Of a DNA stretch of 64,000 nucleotides, positions 34,370 through 43,377 are shown piece after piece. A model generated the notes under the pieces. The model did not search any database, had not been told where the DNA came from, and worked only from the letters and a program-made list of their open reading frames with translations. Numbering within the stretch: position 1 is the first letter of the stretch; the number at the start of each line of letters is the position of its first letter. Where the stretch lies: the NCBI GenBank assembly GCA_040217755.1, contig JBEHWJ010000001.1, forward strand, positions 1-64,000, in the 5' to 3' direction. The position numbers and the translations under genes are program-made. The DNA is from PHAA01 sp040217755 (lineage in GTDB: Bacteria; Bacillota; Syntrophomonadia; Syntrophomonadales; Syntrophomonadaceae).

Positions 34370-35181
34370 TGCCGGGATTGGAAATGGGCAGGGTGCTGGA
34401 CAACCGCCAGGTGGCCTGCGATTGGTATGTCATGGATGTCTCCGCTCCCGTCACTGCACCGCAGTGCCTGCCGGGCCAGTTCCTGCATATCCGGCCCATC
34501 AATACCTATGACCCGTTGCTGCGCCGGCCGCTCAGCATATACGACGTGCTGTCCGACCGCGGGATCATCTCCCTTCTTTACCGGGTTGCCGGGCGGGGGA
34601 CCGGTCTGCTGGCCAGGGCCGCGGCTGATGACTGCATCGACATTATGGGACCGTTGGGCCGGGGCTTCACCCTGCCCTCTGCCAATGAGAACATAATTAT
34701 GGTCGGCGGGGGGGTCGGAGTCGCACCGCTGACGTATCTAGCCAGGGTGTCACTGGAAAGACGATGCCGGGTCAAGCTTTTGATGGGAGCAGCCGACGCT
34801 GCCCAACTGGCTGTGACCCAAAGGTTCGAAAAACTTGGTGTAGAAATTAAAACCGCCAGCCTGGATGGCAGTATGGGTTATCATGGTATGGTCACCGACT
34901 TGCTGGGAGAAGAGGGCGGGAGCGATTATTCCCGGATCTATACCTGCGGTCCCGCCCCGATGATGGCGGTTGTATCCGACTGGGCCAAGAGGCAGGGTTT
35001 GTGGGGCGAACTATCCCTGGAGGAACATATGGCCTGCGGAGTGGGTGCCTGTCTGGGGTGCGCCTGCCAGCTCAATGCTTTCCAACCTGGTTATGCCAAG
35101 GTGTGTAAGGATGGACCGGTATTCAGCATCCAAGCCGTCGAACTGGGGCCTGACCAGGGCCGGGAGGAGGAGCGACATTGA
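34366..35181 (+). CDS. pyrK: Dihydroorotate dehydrogenase B, electron transfer subunit
   Basis: Ferredoxin-reductase fold with FAD-binding RRPLSIYDV, NAD-binding GGGVGVAPLTYLAR, and the C-terminal [2Fe-2S] cysteines (CGVGACLGCAC, then VCKDGPVF). It links the PyrD subunit to NAD+. Start ATG overlaps the pyrC stop by four bases. Confidence 0.94.
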   Translation: MMPGLEMGRVLDNRQVACDWYVMDVSAPVTAPQCLPGQFLHIRPINTYDPLLRRPLSIYDVLSDRGIISLLYRVAGRGTGLLARAAADDCIDIMGPLGRGFTLPSANENIIMVGGGVGVAPLTYLARVSLERRCRVKLLMGAADAAQLAVTQRFEKLGVEIKTASLDGSMGYHGMVTDLLGEEGGSDYSRIYTCGPAPMMAVVSDWAKRQGLWGELSLEEHMACGVGACLGCACQLNAFQPGYAKVCKDGPVFSIQAVELGPDQGREEERH

Positions 35182-36116
35182 ATAAAACCGAGCACTTGCC
35201 ATCTCCGGACCTGAGCACCGATTTGGGCGGGATAAAGATGAATAACCCGGTGGCGGTAGCTTCCGGGACTTTCGGTTACGGTCGGGAATACGAGGATTAT
35301 ATGGACATTGCCGCCATCGGTGCGGTCATTGTCAAGGGCACTACCCTGGAGCCGCGGGTCGGTAATCCGCCCCCGCGCATCATTGAGACCCCGGCCGGGA
35401 TGCTCAATGCTATCGGCCTGGAAAACCCCGGGATCGATATTTTCTTAAATGAACATTTACCCTATCTGCGGGACAAGGGAGTCACTGTCATAGCCAACCT
35501 GGCCGGCAACAGTATCGAAGACTACGCCGCGGTGACCGCTAAACTGAAAGGCCACCCTGGGATAGCTGGAATAGAGCTTAATATATCCTGCCCCAACGTG
35601 AAAAAAGGGGGCCTGCAATTCGGCACCGACCCACTTATGGTCAAAAAGGTGGTGGAAGCGGTCAAAAATGAGACTTTCTTGCCGGTGATGCCCAAGTTAA
35701 GTCCCAATGTCACCAACATCGTGGAAATTGCCATAGCCGCCCGGGAAGGAGGCGCCGACGCCCTTTCCATGATAAACACCCTCATGGGTATGGCCATCGA
35801 TATCGACCATCGCCGCCCGGTACTGGCCAACGTCTTTGGCGGCCTGTCCGGTCCCGCCATAAAGCCGGTGGCATTACGCATGATCTATCAGGTCTACCGG
35901 GAGATGGACATCCCCATCCTGGGGGGAGGCGGTGTCATGAACGCCCGCGATGCCATTGAGTTCATAATGGCTGGAGCTGCTGCGGTATCAATAGGTACGG
36001 GTAATTTCGTCAATCCCCGTGCTGCCCTGGATATAACCCAAGGTATTCGGGAATATATGACGGAACATGGCGTTCAACGGATAAGCGAATTGGTGGGAGT
36101 CGCCATACAGAGATAA
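35178..36116 (+). CDS. pyrD: Dihydroorotate dehydrogenase B, catalytic subunit
   Basis: FMN TIM barrel of class 1B: NPVAVASGTFGYG, NLAGNSIEDY, NISCPNVKKGG (the serine/cysteine base region), and GGGGVMNARDAIEFI for phosphate binding. Works with PyrK using NAD+. TTG 35178 overlaps the pyrK stop and follows GAGGAGGAG. Confidence 0.95.
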   Translation: MNKTEHLPSPDLSTDLGGIKMNNPVAVASGTFGYGREYEDYMDIAAIGAVIVKGTTLEPRVGNPPPRIIETPAGMLNAIGLENPGIDIFLNEHLPYLRDKGVTVIANLAGNSIEDYAAVTAKLKGHPGIAGIELNISCPNVKKGGLQFGTDPLMVKKVVEAVKNETFLPVMPKLSPNVTNIVEIAIAAREGGADALSMINTLMGMAIDIDHRRPVLANVFGGLSGPAIKPVALRMIYQVYREMDIPILGGGGVMNARDAIEFIMAGAAAVSIGTGNFVNPRAALDITQGIREYMTEHGVQRISELVGVAIQR

Positions 36117-36140
36117 CCGCAATTGAGAGGAGGAGCAGGG

Positions 36141-36863
36141 ATGCAAGCCAAGGAAAGGATTATTTTAGCCCTGGACGTCGACACCGCCGAGGAAGCTTTG
36201 GGGTTGGTCGGCAAACTCAGTCAGCACGTGGGAGTCTTCAAAATAGGCATGCAACTATATAACGGGACCGGCCCGGAAGTTATCGAGCGGGTGCACGACC
36301 TGGGGGGAAAGGTTTTCCTGGACCTGAAACTACATGATATCCCCAATACGGTGGCTTCAGCGGCCAAGGTGCTTACCCGCCTTAATACATTTATGTTCAA
36401 TGTCCATGCTGCCGGCGGCCGGGAGATGATGAGCCAGGCCGCCCAGGCATCCCAGGCCCAGGCCAACCGCCTGGGAGTAACTGCGCCCCTGTTGTTGGCG
36501 GTAACCGTCCTCACCAGTATCAGCCAGAAAGAATTGGCTGAGGATATGTTTATAACCGGTTTGAGTGTTGAGCAATTGGTGGTCAAGTGGGCATTGATGG
36601 CTCAGGAATCGGGTTTGGCCGGGGTAGTCTGTTCACCTCAGGAAATCAGCCCTATTCGCCAAGCCTGCGGCCCCGACTTTAAGATTGTCACCCCGGGAAT
36701 CCGGCCGTTGTGGTCGGCCGCCAACGACCAGAAACGGATAACCACGCCCCGGCAGGCCCTGGACCAGGGAGCAGATTTCATGGTGATTGGGCGTCCCATC
36801 GTTCAAGCTGACGATCCGGTAGCAGCGGCACAGAGAATAATAGCAGAATTGGAGGCAGAATAA
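36141..36863 (+). CDS. pyrF: Orotidine 5'-phosphate decarboxylase
   Basis: Final step to UMP. Motifs: ILALDVDTAEEAL, and FLDLKLHDIPNT with the catalytic D-x-K-x-x-D set; C-terminal VIGRPIVQADDP binds phosphate. ATG 36141 is chosen after GAGGAGGAG; an upstream TTG at 36123 is inside a poor context. Its stop shares one base with the pyrE start. Confidence 0.95.
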   Translation: MQAKERIILALDVDTAEEALGLVGKLSQHVGVFKIGMQLYNGTGPEVIERVHDLGGKVFLDLKLHDIPNTVASAAKVLTRLNTFMFNVHAAGGREMMSQAAQASQAQANRLGVTAPLLLAVTVLTSISQKELAEDMFITGLSVEQLVVKWALMAQESGLAGVVCSPQEISPIRQACGPDFKIVTPGIRPLWSAANDQKRITTPRQALDQGADFMVIGRPIVQADDPVAAAQRIIAELEAE

Positions 36864-37438
36864 TGTTAAGCCAGGAAGAAGCCATCGGCATATTCACTCG
36901 CTCAGGAGCATTGATGGAAGGACATTTCAAGCTGACCAGCGGCCGGCACAGCAATCGTTACATGCAGTGTGCCCAGGTCCTGCAGTATCCCCAGTACACC
37001 GAGCAGTTAGCCGCCCACATCGCTGAAAGGTACCTCGGCGAGAAGATCGACACGGTGATCGGGCCGGCTATGGGCGGCATCATCGTCGCTTATGAAGTGG
37101 CCCGCCAATTAAAAGTTCCCGGCATCTTTTGCGAGCGTGAAAATGGCCGGATGGTTCTGCGGCGCGGGTTTATCATTAAGCCCGGCAGCCGGGTGCTGGT
37201 GGTCGAAGATGTCGTTACTACCGGAGGCTCGGTGATGGAAGTGATGGACATCGTGAAGGAGGCCGGCGGCCAGGTAGCCGGGGTAGCGGTTTTGGTGGAC
37301 CGCAGCGCCGGCAAAGTCGATTTCGGAGTCCGCCGGGAAGCGGTACTGACCATGGACATCGAATCCTGGCCTCCCGAAGACTGTCCCCTATGCAAGGAAG
37401 GCCGGGGGGAGGCCATCAAGCCGGGCAGCCGCAGTTAA
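36863..37438 (+). CDS. pyrE: Orotate phosphoribosyltransferase
   Basis: Type I PRTase with PRPP motif VLVVEDVVTTGGSVMEVMDIV, plus GPAMGGIIVAYEVAR. Transfers phosphoribose to orotate before PyrF acts. 191 residues. Last gene of the operon; carA/carB are not here, so carbamoyl phosphate must come from elsewhere in the genome. Confidence 0.95.
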   Translation: MLSQEEAIGIFTRSGALMEGHFKLTSGRHSNRYMQCAQVLQYPQYTEQLAAHIAERYLGEKIDTVIGPAMGGIIVAYEVARQLKVPGIFCERENGRMVLRRGFIIKPGSRVLVVEDVVTTGGSVMEVMDIVKEAGGQVAGVAVLVDRSAGKVDFGVRREAVLTMDIESWPPEDCPLCKEGRGEAIKPGSRS

Positions 37439-37454
37439 CTGGGGGTATATAATA

Positions 37455-37754
37455 ATGAAAGTATTTTTGAACGGCCAGGAGATGCAATTCGTCGAAGGCG
37501 GCTATAAATATGTATTTCTGAAACCTTACCAACAGTATCAGGAGAAGACCATCGATAAAGAAAATGGCGACAAAATGCACCTGGAATTCTATGACAACGG
37601 GGTTCAGATCCGGACCCTCATCACCAAAAAAGAGGTCGCCACCATCATCAACCGCAATATAGCCGTCGATAAGCTCAATAATAAGGTATATATCCTGGAG
37701 GATGATAATGAAGCCAGGTTTAATGATGACGGCTCAGTTGATATAATTAAATAA
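37455..37754 (+). CDS. Small hypothetical protein (99 aa)
   Basis: No family recognised. The sequence is polar with many Lys/Asp/Glu/Tyr residues and alternating strand-like stretches (MKVFLNGQEMQFVEGGYKYV), no signal peptide or membrane helix, so probably a small cytoplasmic beta-rich protein. The start ATG follows GGGGG about nine bases upstream. It lies 16 bp after pyrE and 28 bp before the diguanylate cyclase, so it could be co-transcribed with either. Confidence 0.6.
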   Translation: MKVFLNGQEMQFVEGGYKYVFLKPYQQYQEKTIDKENGDKMHLEFYDNGVQIRTLITKKEVATIINRNIAVDKLNNKVYILEDDNEARFNDDGSVDIIK

Positions 37755-37782
37755 GAAATCAAATGTCAGGGGGAATGGCACT

Positions 37783-38751
37783 ATGGATGACAAGATTACG
37801 AACCATGCCGAACGCGTGGCCATGGAAGAGAGGCTTCGGGAAAGCGAAGAGAAGTACCGGCTCTTGTTCGAAACCGCCAACGACGGCATCCTCCTGATCG
37901 ACCGGCTCGATATCATCGACTGCAACCGCCGCGCCGCTGAGATATTCGGCATCGAGTGGGAAAAATTACGCGGCTCTTCGGTCAAACCTTTCATCCCGCC
38001 GGTTCAGCTGGATGGCCGCAGTTCCTACAATCTGCTCCGGGAAAACGGGGAGCGGGTGCTGCAGGGAGAGCCTATGCTGTTTGAGATCGGCCTTTGCCGT
38101 GCAGATGGATCACCTATAGATGTGGAGATCAGCCTCAACCGCATCCAATTGCAGGGTAAAACCCTGGTGCAGGTGCTGATGCGCGATATTACCGACCGCA
38201 AGGAGATGGAGGAGTGGCTCCGTTATCTCAACCTGCATGATAAACCCACCGGGCTTTACAACCGCAACTTTTTCGAGGAAGAGATGGAACGCATGCAGAG
38301 CGGGCGATTCGATCCGGTGGGCGTGGTCGTCTGTGATGTAGATGGTTTGAAGCTGGTCAATGATAATCTGGGCCACCAGGCCGGGGATGAATTGCTGGCG
38401 GCGGTGGCCAACGTACTACTGCGCAGCTTCCGCTCCAGCGATCTTATCGCCCGTATCGGCGGTGATGAGTTTGCCATTCTGCTGCCCCAGTGTACGACGG
38501 AAGCGGTGGAAGCAGCTTGCCAGCGGATCAGGGATAATGTAGCCGCTTCCCGCCATAAAACCCCCCCGGTGCCGATCAGCCTTTCCCTGGGCTGGGCAGT
38601 GAAAACCAAGGCCAGCGAAAACATGGAGGAAGTCTTTAAGGAAGCCGACAACCTTATGTACCGGGAAAAACCCCACAACCGGGAGAAGTTCCGGGAGTTT
38701 TTCAACCGTACGTTTATGAAACCGGACGCTGCCGGCGAAACGGTGGATTAA
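37783..38751 (+). CDS. PAS-GGDEF diguanylate cyclase
   Basis: A PAS sensor domain (residues ~18-135; EEKYRLLFETANDGILLID) is joined to a GGDEF domain (from ~150; HDKPTGLYNRNFFEEE). The active site IGGDEF is intact and the inhibitory I-site R-x-x-D is present five residues before it (RSSD), so an active, product-inhibited c-di-GMP synthase is expected. No membrane segment. Its 3' end overlaps the convergent rqcH stop by four bases. A c-di-GMP riboswitch lies 23 kb upstream. Confidence 0.93.
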   Translation: MDDKITNHAERVAMEERLRESEEKYRLLFETANDGILLIDRLDIIDCNRRAAEIFGIEWEKLRGSSVKPFIPPVQLDGRSSYNLLRENGERVLQGEPMLFEIGLCRADGSPIDVEISLNRIQLQGKTLVQVLMRDITDRKEMEEWLRYLNLHDKPTGLYNRNFFEEEMERMQSGRFDPVGVVVCDVDGLKLVNDNLGHQAGDELLAAVANVLLRSFRSSDLIARIGGDEFAILLPQCTTEAVEAACQRIRDNVAASRHKTPPVPISLSLGWAVKTKASENMEEVFKEADNLMYREKPHNREKFREFFNRTFMKPDAAGETVD

Positions 38752-40532
38752 ACGGCGCCTTCATCAGGCAGATTCTCGGCGGCATCCCCATCGGGGACAG
38801 CCATTATGGTCCAGTAGTTGTCATAGATAACCATACCTGGCCTGGCACCGCCAGGCTTTTTCACGTTGTATCGAAAAGTATAATCGACGGGGACCTTGCC
38901 GGCGGAGGCTGCCTGGCTGAAATAGGCGGCCAGGCTGGCGGCTTCTTCCAGGGTACGGTCGGGTACCTGATCGATAGAAGTCATATGCGCAGGCAGGCCT
39001 ATAATCACATGACTGCCGGGGATCTGCCGGGCATGCAGCCAGAGGTCGCCGCGTCTCGATTCTTTGAAGGTGAGTCGATCATTCTGGAGGTTGTTGCGGC
39101 CCACCAGGATGTCCAAACCGTCAGAAGACAGGAAATGACGGGGCACGCTGCGCTGTACCTTCTTCCGACCCCGCGCCGGGGCCGCTTGCATATAATTCTC
39201 TTTTTCTAACTCCTCTATTATTTCGTCGATCTCGGCGGGACTTTCTGCCTGGCGGACCGAGACCAGTACCGATTCCAGGTAATCTATGCTGTCCTGCGTT
39301 TCTTTCATCATCCTTACCAGGTGCTTCCTGGCCCCCTGGGCCTTGTTATATATCTTGAAAAAGCGCTGGGCGTTCTGGATGGGGGTATAACGCAAATCCA
39401 GCGGCAGGGCCAGTTCCTCGCCGGTAATAAAATCCGGGACCAAGGCCACCGCATCACCTTTTTTGAAGCGATGGGCATAGGATGTCAATAATTCCCCCCA
39501 GGTCTTGTATATATCCTTTTCACCGGCCTGGCTGAAATCGCCTTCCTGCAGGAATCTTTTACGATGCGCCTTGTGCAGGTGCTCGTTTATCTTGCGGGCC
39601 AGACTTTCCTGCATGGACTGCAGCCTTAATAGCCGCAGCTTATGGCTGTAAAAAGCATCACAGGCTTCGTTCATGGTGGTGAAGGTCTTAACCATCACCG
39701 GGCCCGCAGCGGCAAACGGCTCAAAAGGGGAGAATTCGACGGGAACATTCTTTTGGTATTGTACAGTCGGCGTACCGGAACCGTCGTTTATAGCATCGAG
39801 CAGTGAGCGGGTGGCCTGGTAAACCCTGTCCAGTTCATATTGGCCGCATTCGCCTACGCTGACCCCTTCCGCCAGGCCAGCGGCTGCGCATATGTGCCGG
39901 GCACTGAACTGGCTCAGCCCGGTATACGTATTAAACAGAGCCTTGCTCGCTACAGTGCTTTCGTCCTGATCCCACATGGCGGCAGCAAACAGGTCAAAAT
40001 CGGCTGATTCGGGGTCGATTTTGCCCTGGGAGGGAGGCAAGATATATTGGCGGCCGGGAAGAACCTCACGATAGGAACTCATCTCACTGTTGATCCTTTT
40101 GATAGCATCGATCACCATGTTGGTCTCTGGATTGGCCAGGATTATATTGGAGTGCCTTCCCATGAATTCACAGATCAGGTACTTGTCCTGCCATTCCCGG
40201 AAATCGTTCATGGCTTCTATCCGGATCCGGATTATCCTCTCCATCCCCATCTGCTCCACCTGTTTGATCTTCCCACCCTCCAGGTACTTGCGCAGCAGCA
40301 TGCAAAAAACCGGCGGGTGGCTGGGGTTGGGTTTTCTGTCTGCCGTGATATGGAGGCGGGCCCATTTGGCATTGGCGGAAATAAGCAACCTGATGGTTCC
40401 CCCCCGGGCCAGGCGAATGGCCAGGACCAGTTCATCTTTTTCGGGTTGGTATACTTTATCGATACGGCCATCTTTTAAGCACGCGTCCAATTCGCGGCTT
40501 ACAGCACGTACCGCAAGACCGTCAAAGGGCAT
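38748..40532 (-). CDS. rqcH: Rqc2-like ribosome quality control protein RqcH (NFACT)
   Basis: NFACT-N at the start (MPFDGLAVRAVSREL, EFMGRHSNIIL), a central coiled coil with helix-hairpin-helix, and the C-terminal NFACT-R domain (DILVGRNNLQNDRLTFKES, DLWLHARQIPGSHVII). RqcH recruits tRNA-Ala to stalled 50S subunits and adds alanine tails; old annotations call it fibronectin-binding protein A. ATG 40532 follows GAGGTG by six bases; the open frame to 40736 overlaps dapB and is not used. Confidence 0.93.
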   Translation of the reverse strand: MPFDGLAVRAVSRELDACLKDGRIDKVYQPEKDELVLAIRLARGGTIRLLISANAKWARLHITADRKPNPSHPPVFCMLLRKYLEGGKIKQVEQMGMERIIRIRIEAMNDFREWQDKYLICEFMGRHSNIILANPETNMVIDAIKRINSEMSSYREVLPGRQYILPPSQGKIDPESADFDLFAAAMWDQDESTVASKALFNTYTGLSQFSARHICAAAGLAEGVSVGECGQYELDRVYQATRSLLDAINDGSGTPTVQYQKNVPVEFSPFEPFAAAGPVMVKTFTTMNEACDAFYSHKLRLLRLQSMQESLARKINEHLHKAHRKRFLQEGDFSQAGEKDIYKTWGELLTSYAHRFKKGDAVALVPDFITGEELALPLDLRYTPIQNAQRFFKIYNKAQGARKHLVRMMKETQDSIDYLESVLVSVRQAESPAEIDEIIEELEKENYMQAAPARGRKKVQRSVPRHFLSSDGLDILVGRNNLQNDRLTFKESRRGDLWLHARQIPGSHVIIGLPAHMTSIDQVPDRTLEEAASLAAYFSQAASAGKVPVDYTFRYNVKKPGGARPGMVIYDNYWTIMAVPDGDAAENLPDEGAV

Positions 40533-40661
40533 GTCGTTCACCTCTTCAATAATTACCGCAACCATTATACTATAGAAAACCACCCTTGACAGCAGGGCGC
40601 TTTCTTGACTATACCAGCAAAATATATAAAAATAGTCCTTAAATGACAAGGAGGTAGGGCG

Positions 40662-41456
40662 ATGGCGGCAGAAATCAAGGTTATCGTGTCGGGGGCCTTG
40701 GGTAAGATGGGCCAGCAGACAGCCCAGGCAGTCCATCAGGATGAGGAATTGGAACTGGTGGGACTGATAGACATCCGCGCCCGGGAAGGGCAGACGGGCG
40801 GAACGGCGGGGCAGTTGCCGCTGCCGGTGGAGAACGACCTGGATGCCTGGCTAAAACTGTACCGGGCCGATGTGATGATCGACTTCACCAATCCCCAGGC
40901 AGTATACAACAATGCTAAAATCGCCTTGCAGGAGCAGGTCAACTGTGTTATCGGCACCACCGGATTAAATGAAGTAGAATTGAAGCAGTTGGAGAGATTC
41001 GCCCTGGAGAATGAAGTCGGGGTGGCGGTTATCCCCAATTTCGCCATCGGAGCGGTGCTGATGATGAAACTGGCCCAGGAAGCGGCCCGTTATTTTCCCG
41101 ACGTGGAGATAATAGAACTGCACCACGATCAGAAGATGGATGCCCCCTCCGGTACGGCTATCAAGACGGCCGAAATGATAACCGAACAGAGACAGACCCG
41201 GCCGCTGCGGAATAGCCGGGAATTCGAGAAGATCGCCGGGGCGCGGGGGGGAGAACTTAACGGCATTAGGATCCACAGTGTCAGGCTGCCGGGATTTGTC
41301 GCCCACCAGGAGGTCATATTCGGCGGGGTGGGGCAGAGCCTGCGTATCCGCCATGATTCATTCGACCGGGTGGGGTTTATGCCTGGGGTTGTCATGACCG
41401 CCAAGAAAATTATCGGCATCAAAGGCTTGGTTTACGGCTTGGAGAAGTTGCTTTAG
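40662..41456 (+). CDS. dapB: 4-Hydroxy-tetrahydrodipicolinate reductase
   Basis: NAD(P)H-dependent step of lysine synthesis. Rossmann start VIVSGALGKMGQQTAQAV, catalytic HHDQKMDAPSGTA (His-His and Lys), and GTTGLNE. 264 residues. GGAGG lies about ten bases upstream of the ATG. Divergent from rqcH and 318 bp ahead of the dipicolinate genes. Confidence 0.95.
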   Translation: MAAEIKVIVSGALGKMGQQTAQAVHQDEELELVGLIDIRAREGQTGGTAGQLPLPVENDLDAWLKLYRADVMIDFTNPQAVYNNAKIALQEQVNCVIGTTGLNEVELKQLERFALENEVGVAVIPNFAIGAVLMMKLAQEAARYFPDVEIIELHHDQKMDAPSGTAIKTAEMITEQRQTRPLRNSREFEKIAGARGGELNGIRIHSVRLPGFVAHQEVIFGGVGQSLRIRHDSFDRVGFMPGVVMTAKKIIGIKGLVYGLEKLL

Positions 41457-41650
41457 ACCCATGGGTAATTGTGTGCTGGGGCTTGTTTTCAGCCCGGATG
41501 TTATATCGGTTACGGGGTGCGTATTTCTCTTAAAAGGAAGGTCGGGGGTACTAGGGGTTTAAGGGTTCAAATATACTCGTATTTATGGGTCGGCCGGAGA
41601 AATAGATGACAGCCAACCTGGGTAGGTCAGATTAAATTAGGATCATCAGA

Positions 41651-41676
41651 AAGAGAGTGAAGACTCTCTTTTTTTC
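41651..41676 (+). terminator. Terminator between dapB and dpaA
   Basis: Stem AAGAGAGT (41651-41658) with ACTCTCTT (41663-41670), GAAG loop, followed by a run of Ts. It separates vegetative dapB from the sporulation-linked genes. Confidence 0.88.
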
Positions 41677-41706
41677 CCTCCAGCTCTCTACCTGTGGTTA
41701 GGACAG

Positions 41707-41735
41707 ACACAGGTTTGAACAGAGTACATATACTG
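41707..41735 (+). promoter_or_regulatory. Possible sigma-K-type promoter before dpaA
   Basis: ACAC at 41707-41710 and CATATACTG at 41727-41735 resemble the sigma-K elements (AC near -35; CATAnnnTA at -10) with about 16 bp between them. In B. subtilis the dipicolinate operon is transcribed by sigma-K in the mother cell. The match is imperfect. Confidence 0.4.
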
Positions 41736-41774
41736 CTATTAACTCTGGTCACAGAGCAATAACCCGGAGGTGGG

Positions 41775-42698
41775 ATGAAGGTGTGTTCGATTCTGTCTGG
41801 ACTCAAGATAGCAGTAGTCGGTGGCGACGACCGGGAATTGATCCTGGTGGGGGAATTGGTGAAATATGGAGCAACCGTGGTCGTGACCGGGTTCCCAAGG
41901 GAAATGGTATGTCACGGGGCTTTTGTGGTGGGCAGCGTCGAGCAGGCCTGTAAAGACACTGAAGTCTTGATTTTACCATTGCCGGGTACCAATGAGAAGG
42001 GTGTGATAAGAGCCGTATATTCGGAGCAAGAGCTTATCTTGACTGAAAAAGCTATCGCTGGTATGGCCCCCGGCGCTGCCGTGATAATAGGCTGGGCCCG
42101 CAATTTCCTCAAGGAATGGGTACAAAAATACCGCTTCAAACTGCTGGAAATAGTGGAGATGGACGAGATAGCCATCCTTAACTCCATACCCACCGCCGAG
42201 GGAGCCATCCAGATAGCCATGGAGGAGACTTTCAGTACTATTCATGGCAGCCGGACCTGTGTTATCGGTTTCGGCCGGGTGGGTGTAACCATGGCCGGGA
42301 TCCTGAAGGCCCTGGGTTCGGATGTTACCGTAATAGCCCGCAATCCCGGGCAATTGGCCCGCTCCTACCAGATGGGCTGCCGCCGCGCTGGCTACGATGA
42401 ATTGCATGAAGTGCTGCGTAATAGTGATATCGTCTTCAATACCGTTCCCAGCATGATCCTCAACCGGGAGGCTTTAAAATATGCCAACCCGGACATCTTG
42501 ATAATCGATTTGGCCACCCAGCCGGGAGGCACCGATTTTGAAGCCGCCAATGCCTACGGGCTGAAAGCCATCCTGGCTCCAGGTTTGCCGGGAAAAGTAG
42601 CCCCGGTTTCGGCCGGCAAAATCCTGGCCGATGTGATACCACGGCTGTTGATGGCCGAGTTCTCGCAACGGGAGAAAGAATTGCAATTCGGTTCGTAG
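41775..42698 (+). CDS. dpaA: Dipicolinate synthase subunit A (SpoVFA)
   Basis: NAD-binding fold (GLKIAVVGGDDRELIL near the start; second Rossmann CVIGFGRVGVTMAGILKALG) and the family segment NSIPTAEGAIQIAMEE. With DpaB it oxidises dihydrodipicolinate to dipicolinate in the mother cell; the product loads the spore core with calcium. ATG 41775 follows GGAGGTGGG. 307 residues. Confidence 0.94.
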   Translation: MKVCSILSGLKIAVVGGDDRELILVGELVKYGATVVVTGFPREMVCHGAFVVGSVEQACKDTEVLILPLPGTNEKGVIRAVYSEQELILTEKAIAGMAPGAAVIIGWARNFLKEWVQKYRFKLLEIVEMDEIAILNSIPTAEGAIQIAMEETFSTIHGSRTCVIGFGRVGVTMAGILKALGSDVTVIARNPGQLARSYQMGCRRAGYDELHEVLRNSDIVFNTVPSMILNREALKYANPDILIIDLATQPGGTDFEAANAYGLKAILAPGLPGKVAPVSAGKILADVIPRLLMAEFSQREKELQFGS

Positions 42699-42711
42699 GG
42701 GGTGATCAGAC

Positions 42712-43308
42712 ATGAAGGAACAAAAATTGATCGGGGTTAAGATGGGGGTAGTATTGACCGGTTCCCATTGTACTATGGATACCGCCCTGCAACAGGTGGT
42801 GAGATTGAAAGAAGCCGGAGCCATAATCTTCCCGATCATCTCTTACACCGTAGATACGACCGATAATCGTTTCTACCAGGTGGCGGAAGTCAAGCAGTTT
42901 CTCCACAGTATTACCGACCAGCCGATCATCAATACCATCGCCGGGGCCGAACCCATCGGACCGGGCCGTTGGTTGGATTTAGTGTTGGTGATGCCGGCTA
43001 CCGGCAACACCATTGCCAAACTCGCCAATGGCATCGTCGATACGCCGGCACTGATGGCTATCAAGGCCCATTTACGCAATCAGCGACCAGTGGTGATCGC
43101 CATTTCCACCAATGACGCTTTGGGTATAAATGCTCGCAACCTGGGCGCCCTGTTAAACATGAAGAATATCTATTTTGTGCCGTTCCGCCAGGATGATCCG
43201 TTTAAAAAGGGCAACTCATTGGTAGCCAACCTGGACCAGGTGGTAGATACGGCCGTGTGCGCATTGCAGGGGAAGCAGATACAGCCACTTTTGCTGGGAA
43301 CATTGTAG
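42712..43308 (+). CDS. dpaB: Dipicolinate synthase subunit B (SpoVFB)
   Basis: Flavoprotein-like fold (TGSHCTMDTALQQVVRLKEAG; VLVMPATGNTIAKLANGI) characteristic of the second dipicolinate synthase subunit. 198 residues, 13 bp after dpaA with its own GGGGGTGA site. Confidence 0.94.
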   Translation: MKEQKLIGVKMGVVLTGSHCTMDTALQQVVRLKEAGAIIFPIISYTVDTTDNRFYQVAEVKQFLHSITDQPIINTIAGAEPIGPGRWLDLVLVMPATGNTIAKLANGIVDTPALMAIKAHLRNQRPVVIAISTNDALGINARNLGALLNMKNIYFVPFRQDDPFKKGNSLVANLDQVVDTAVCALQGKQIQPLLLGTL

Positions 43309-43377
43309 ACGATTCTTTGGTTATGATAGAATAGGGAAGCATAATCAATGACAATGCAAGGCGCAGGAGGTAGTGAC

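Noticed and set aside
41457..41774. Gene between dapB and dpaA
   Set aside because: Only short frames without binding sites; the region holds a terminator and the dpaA promoter.
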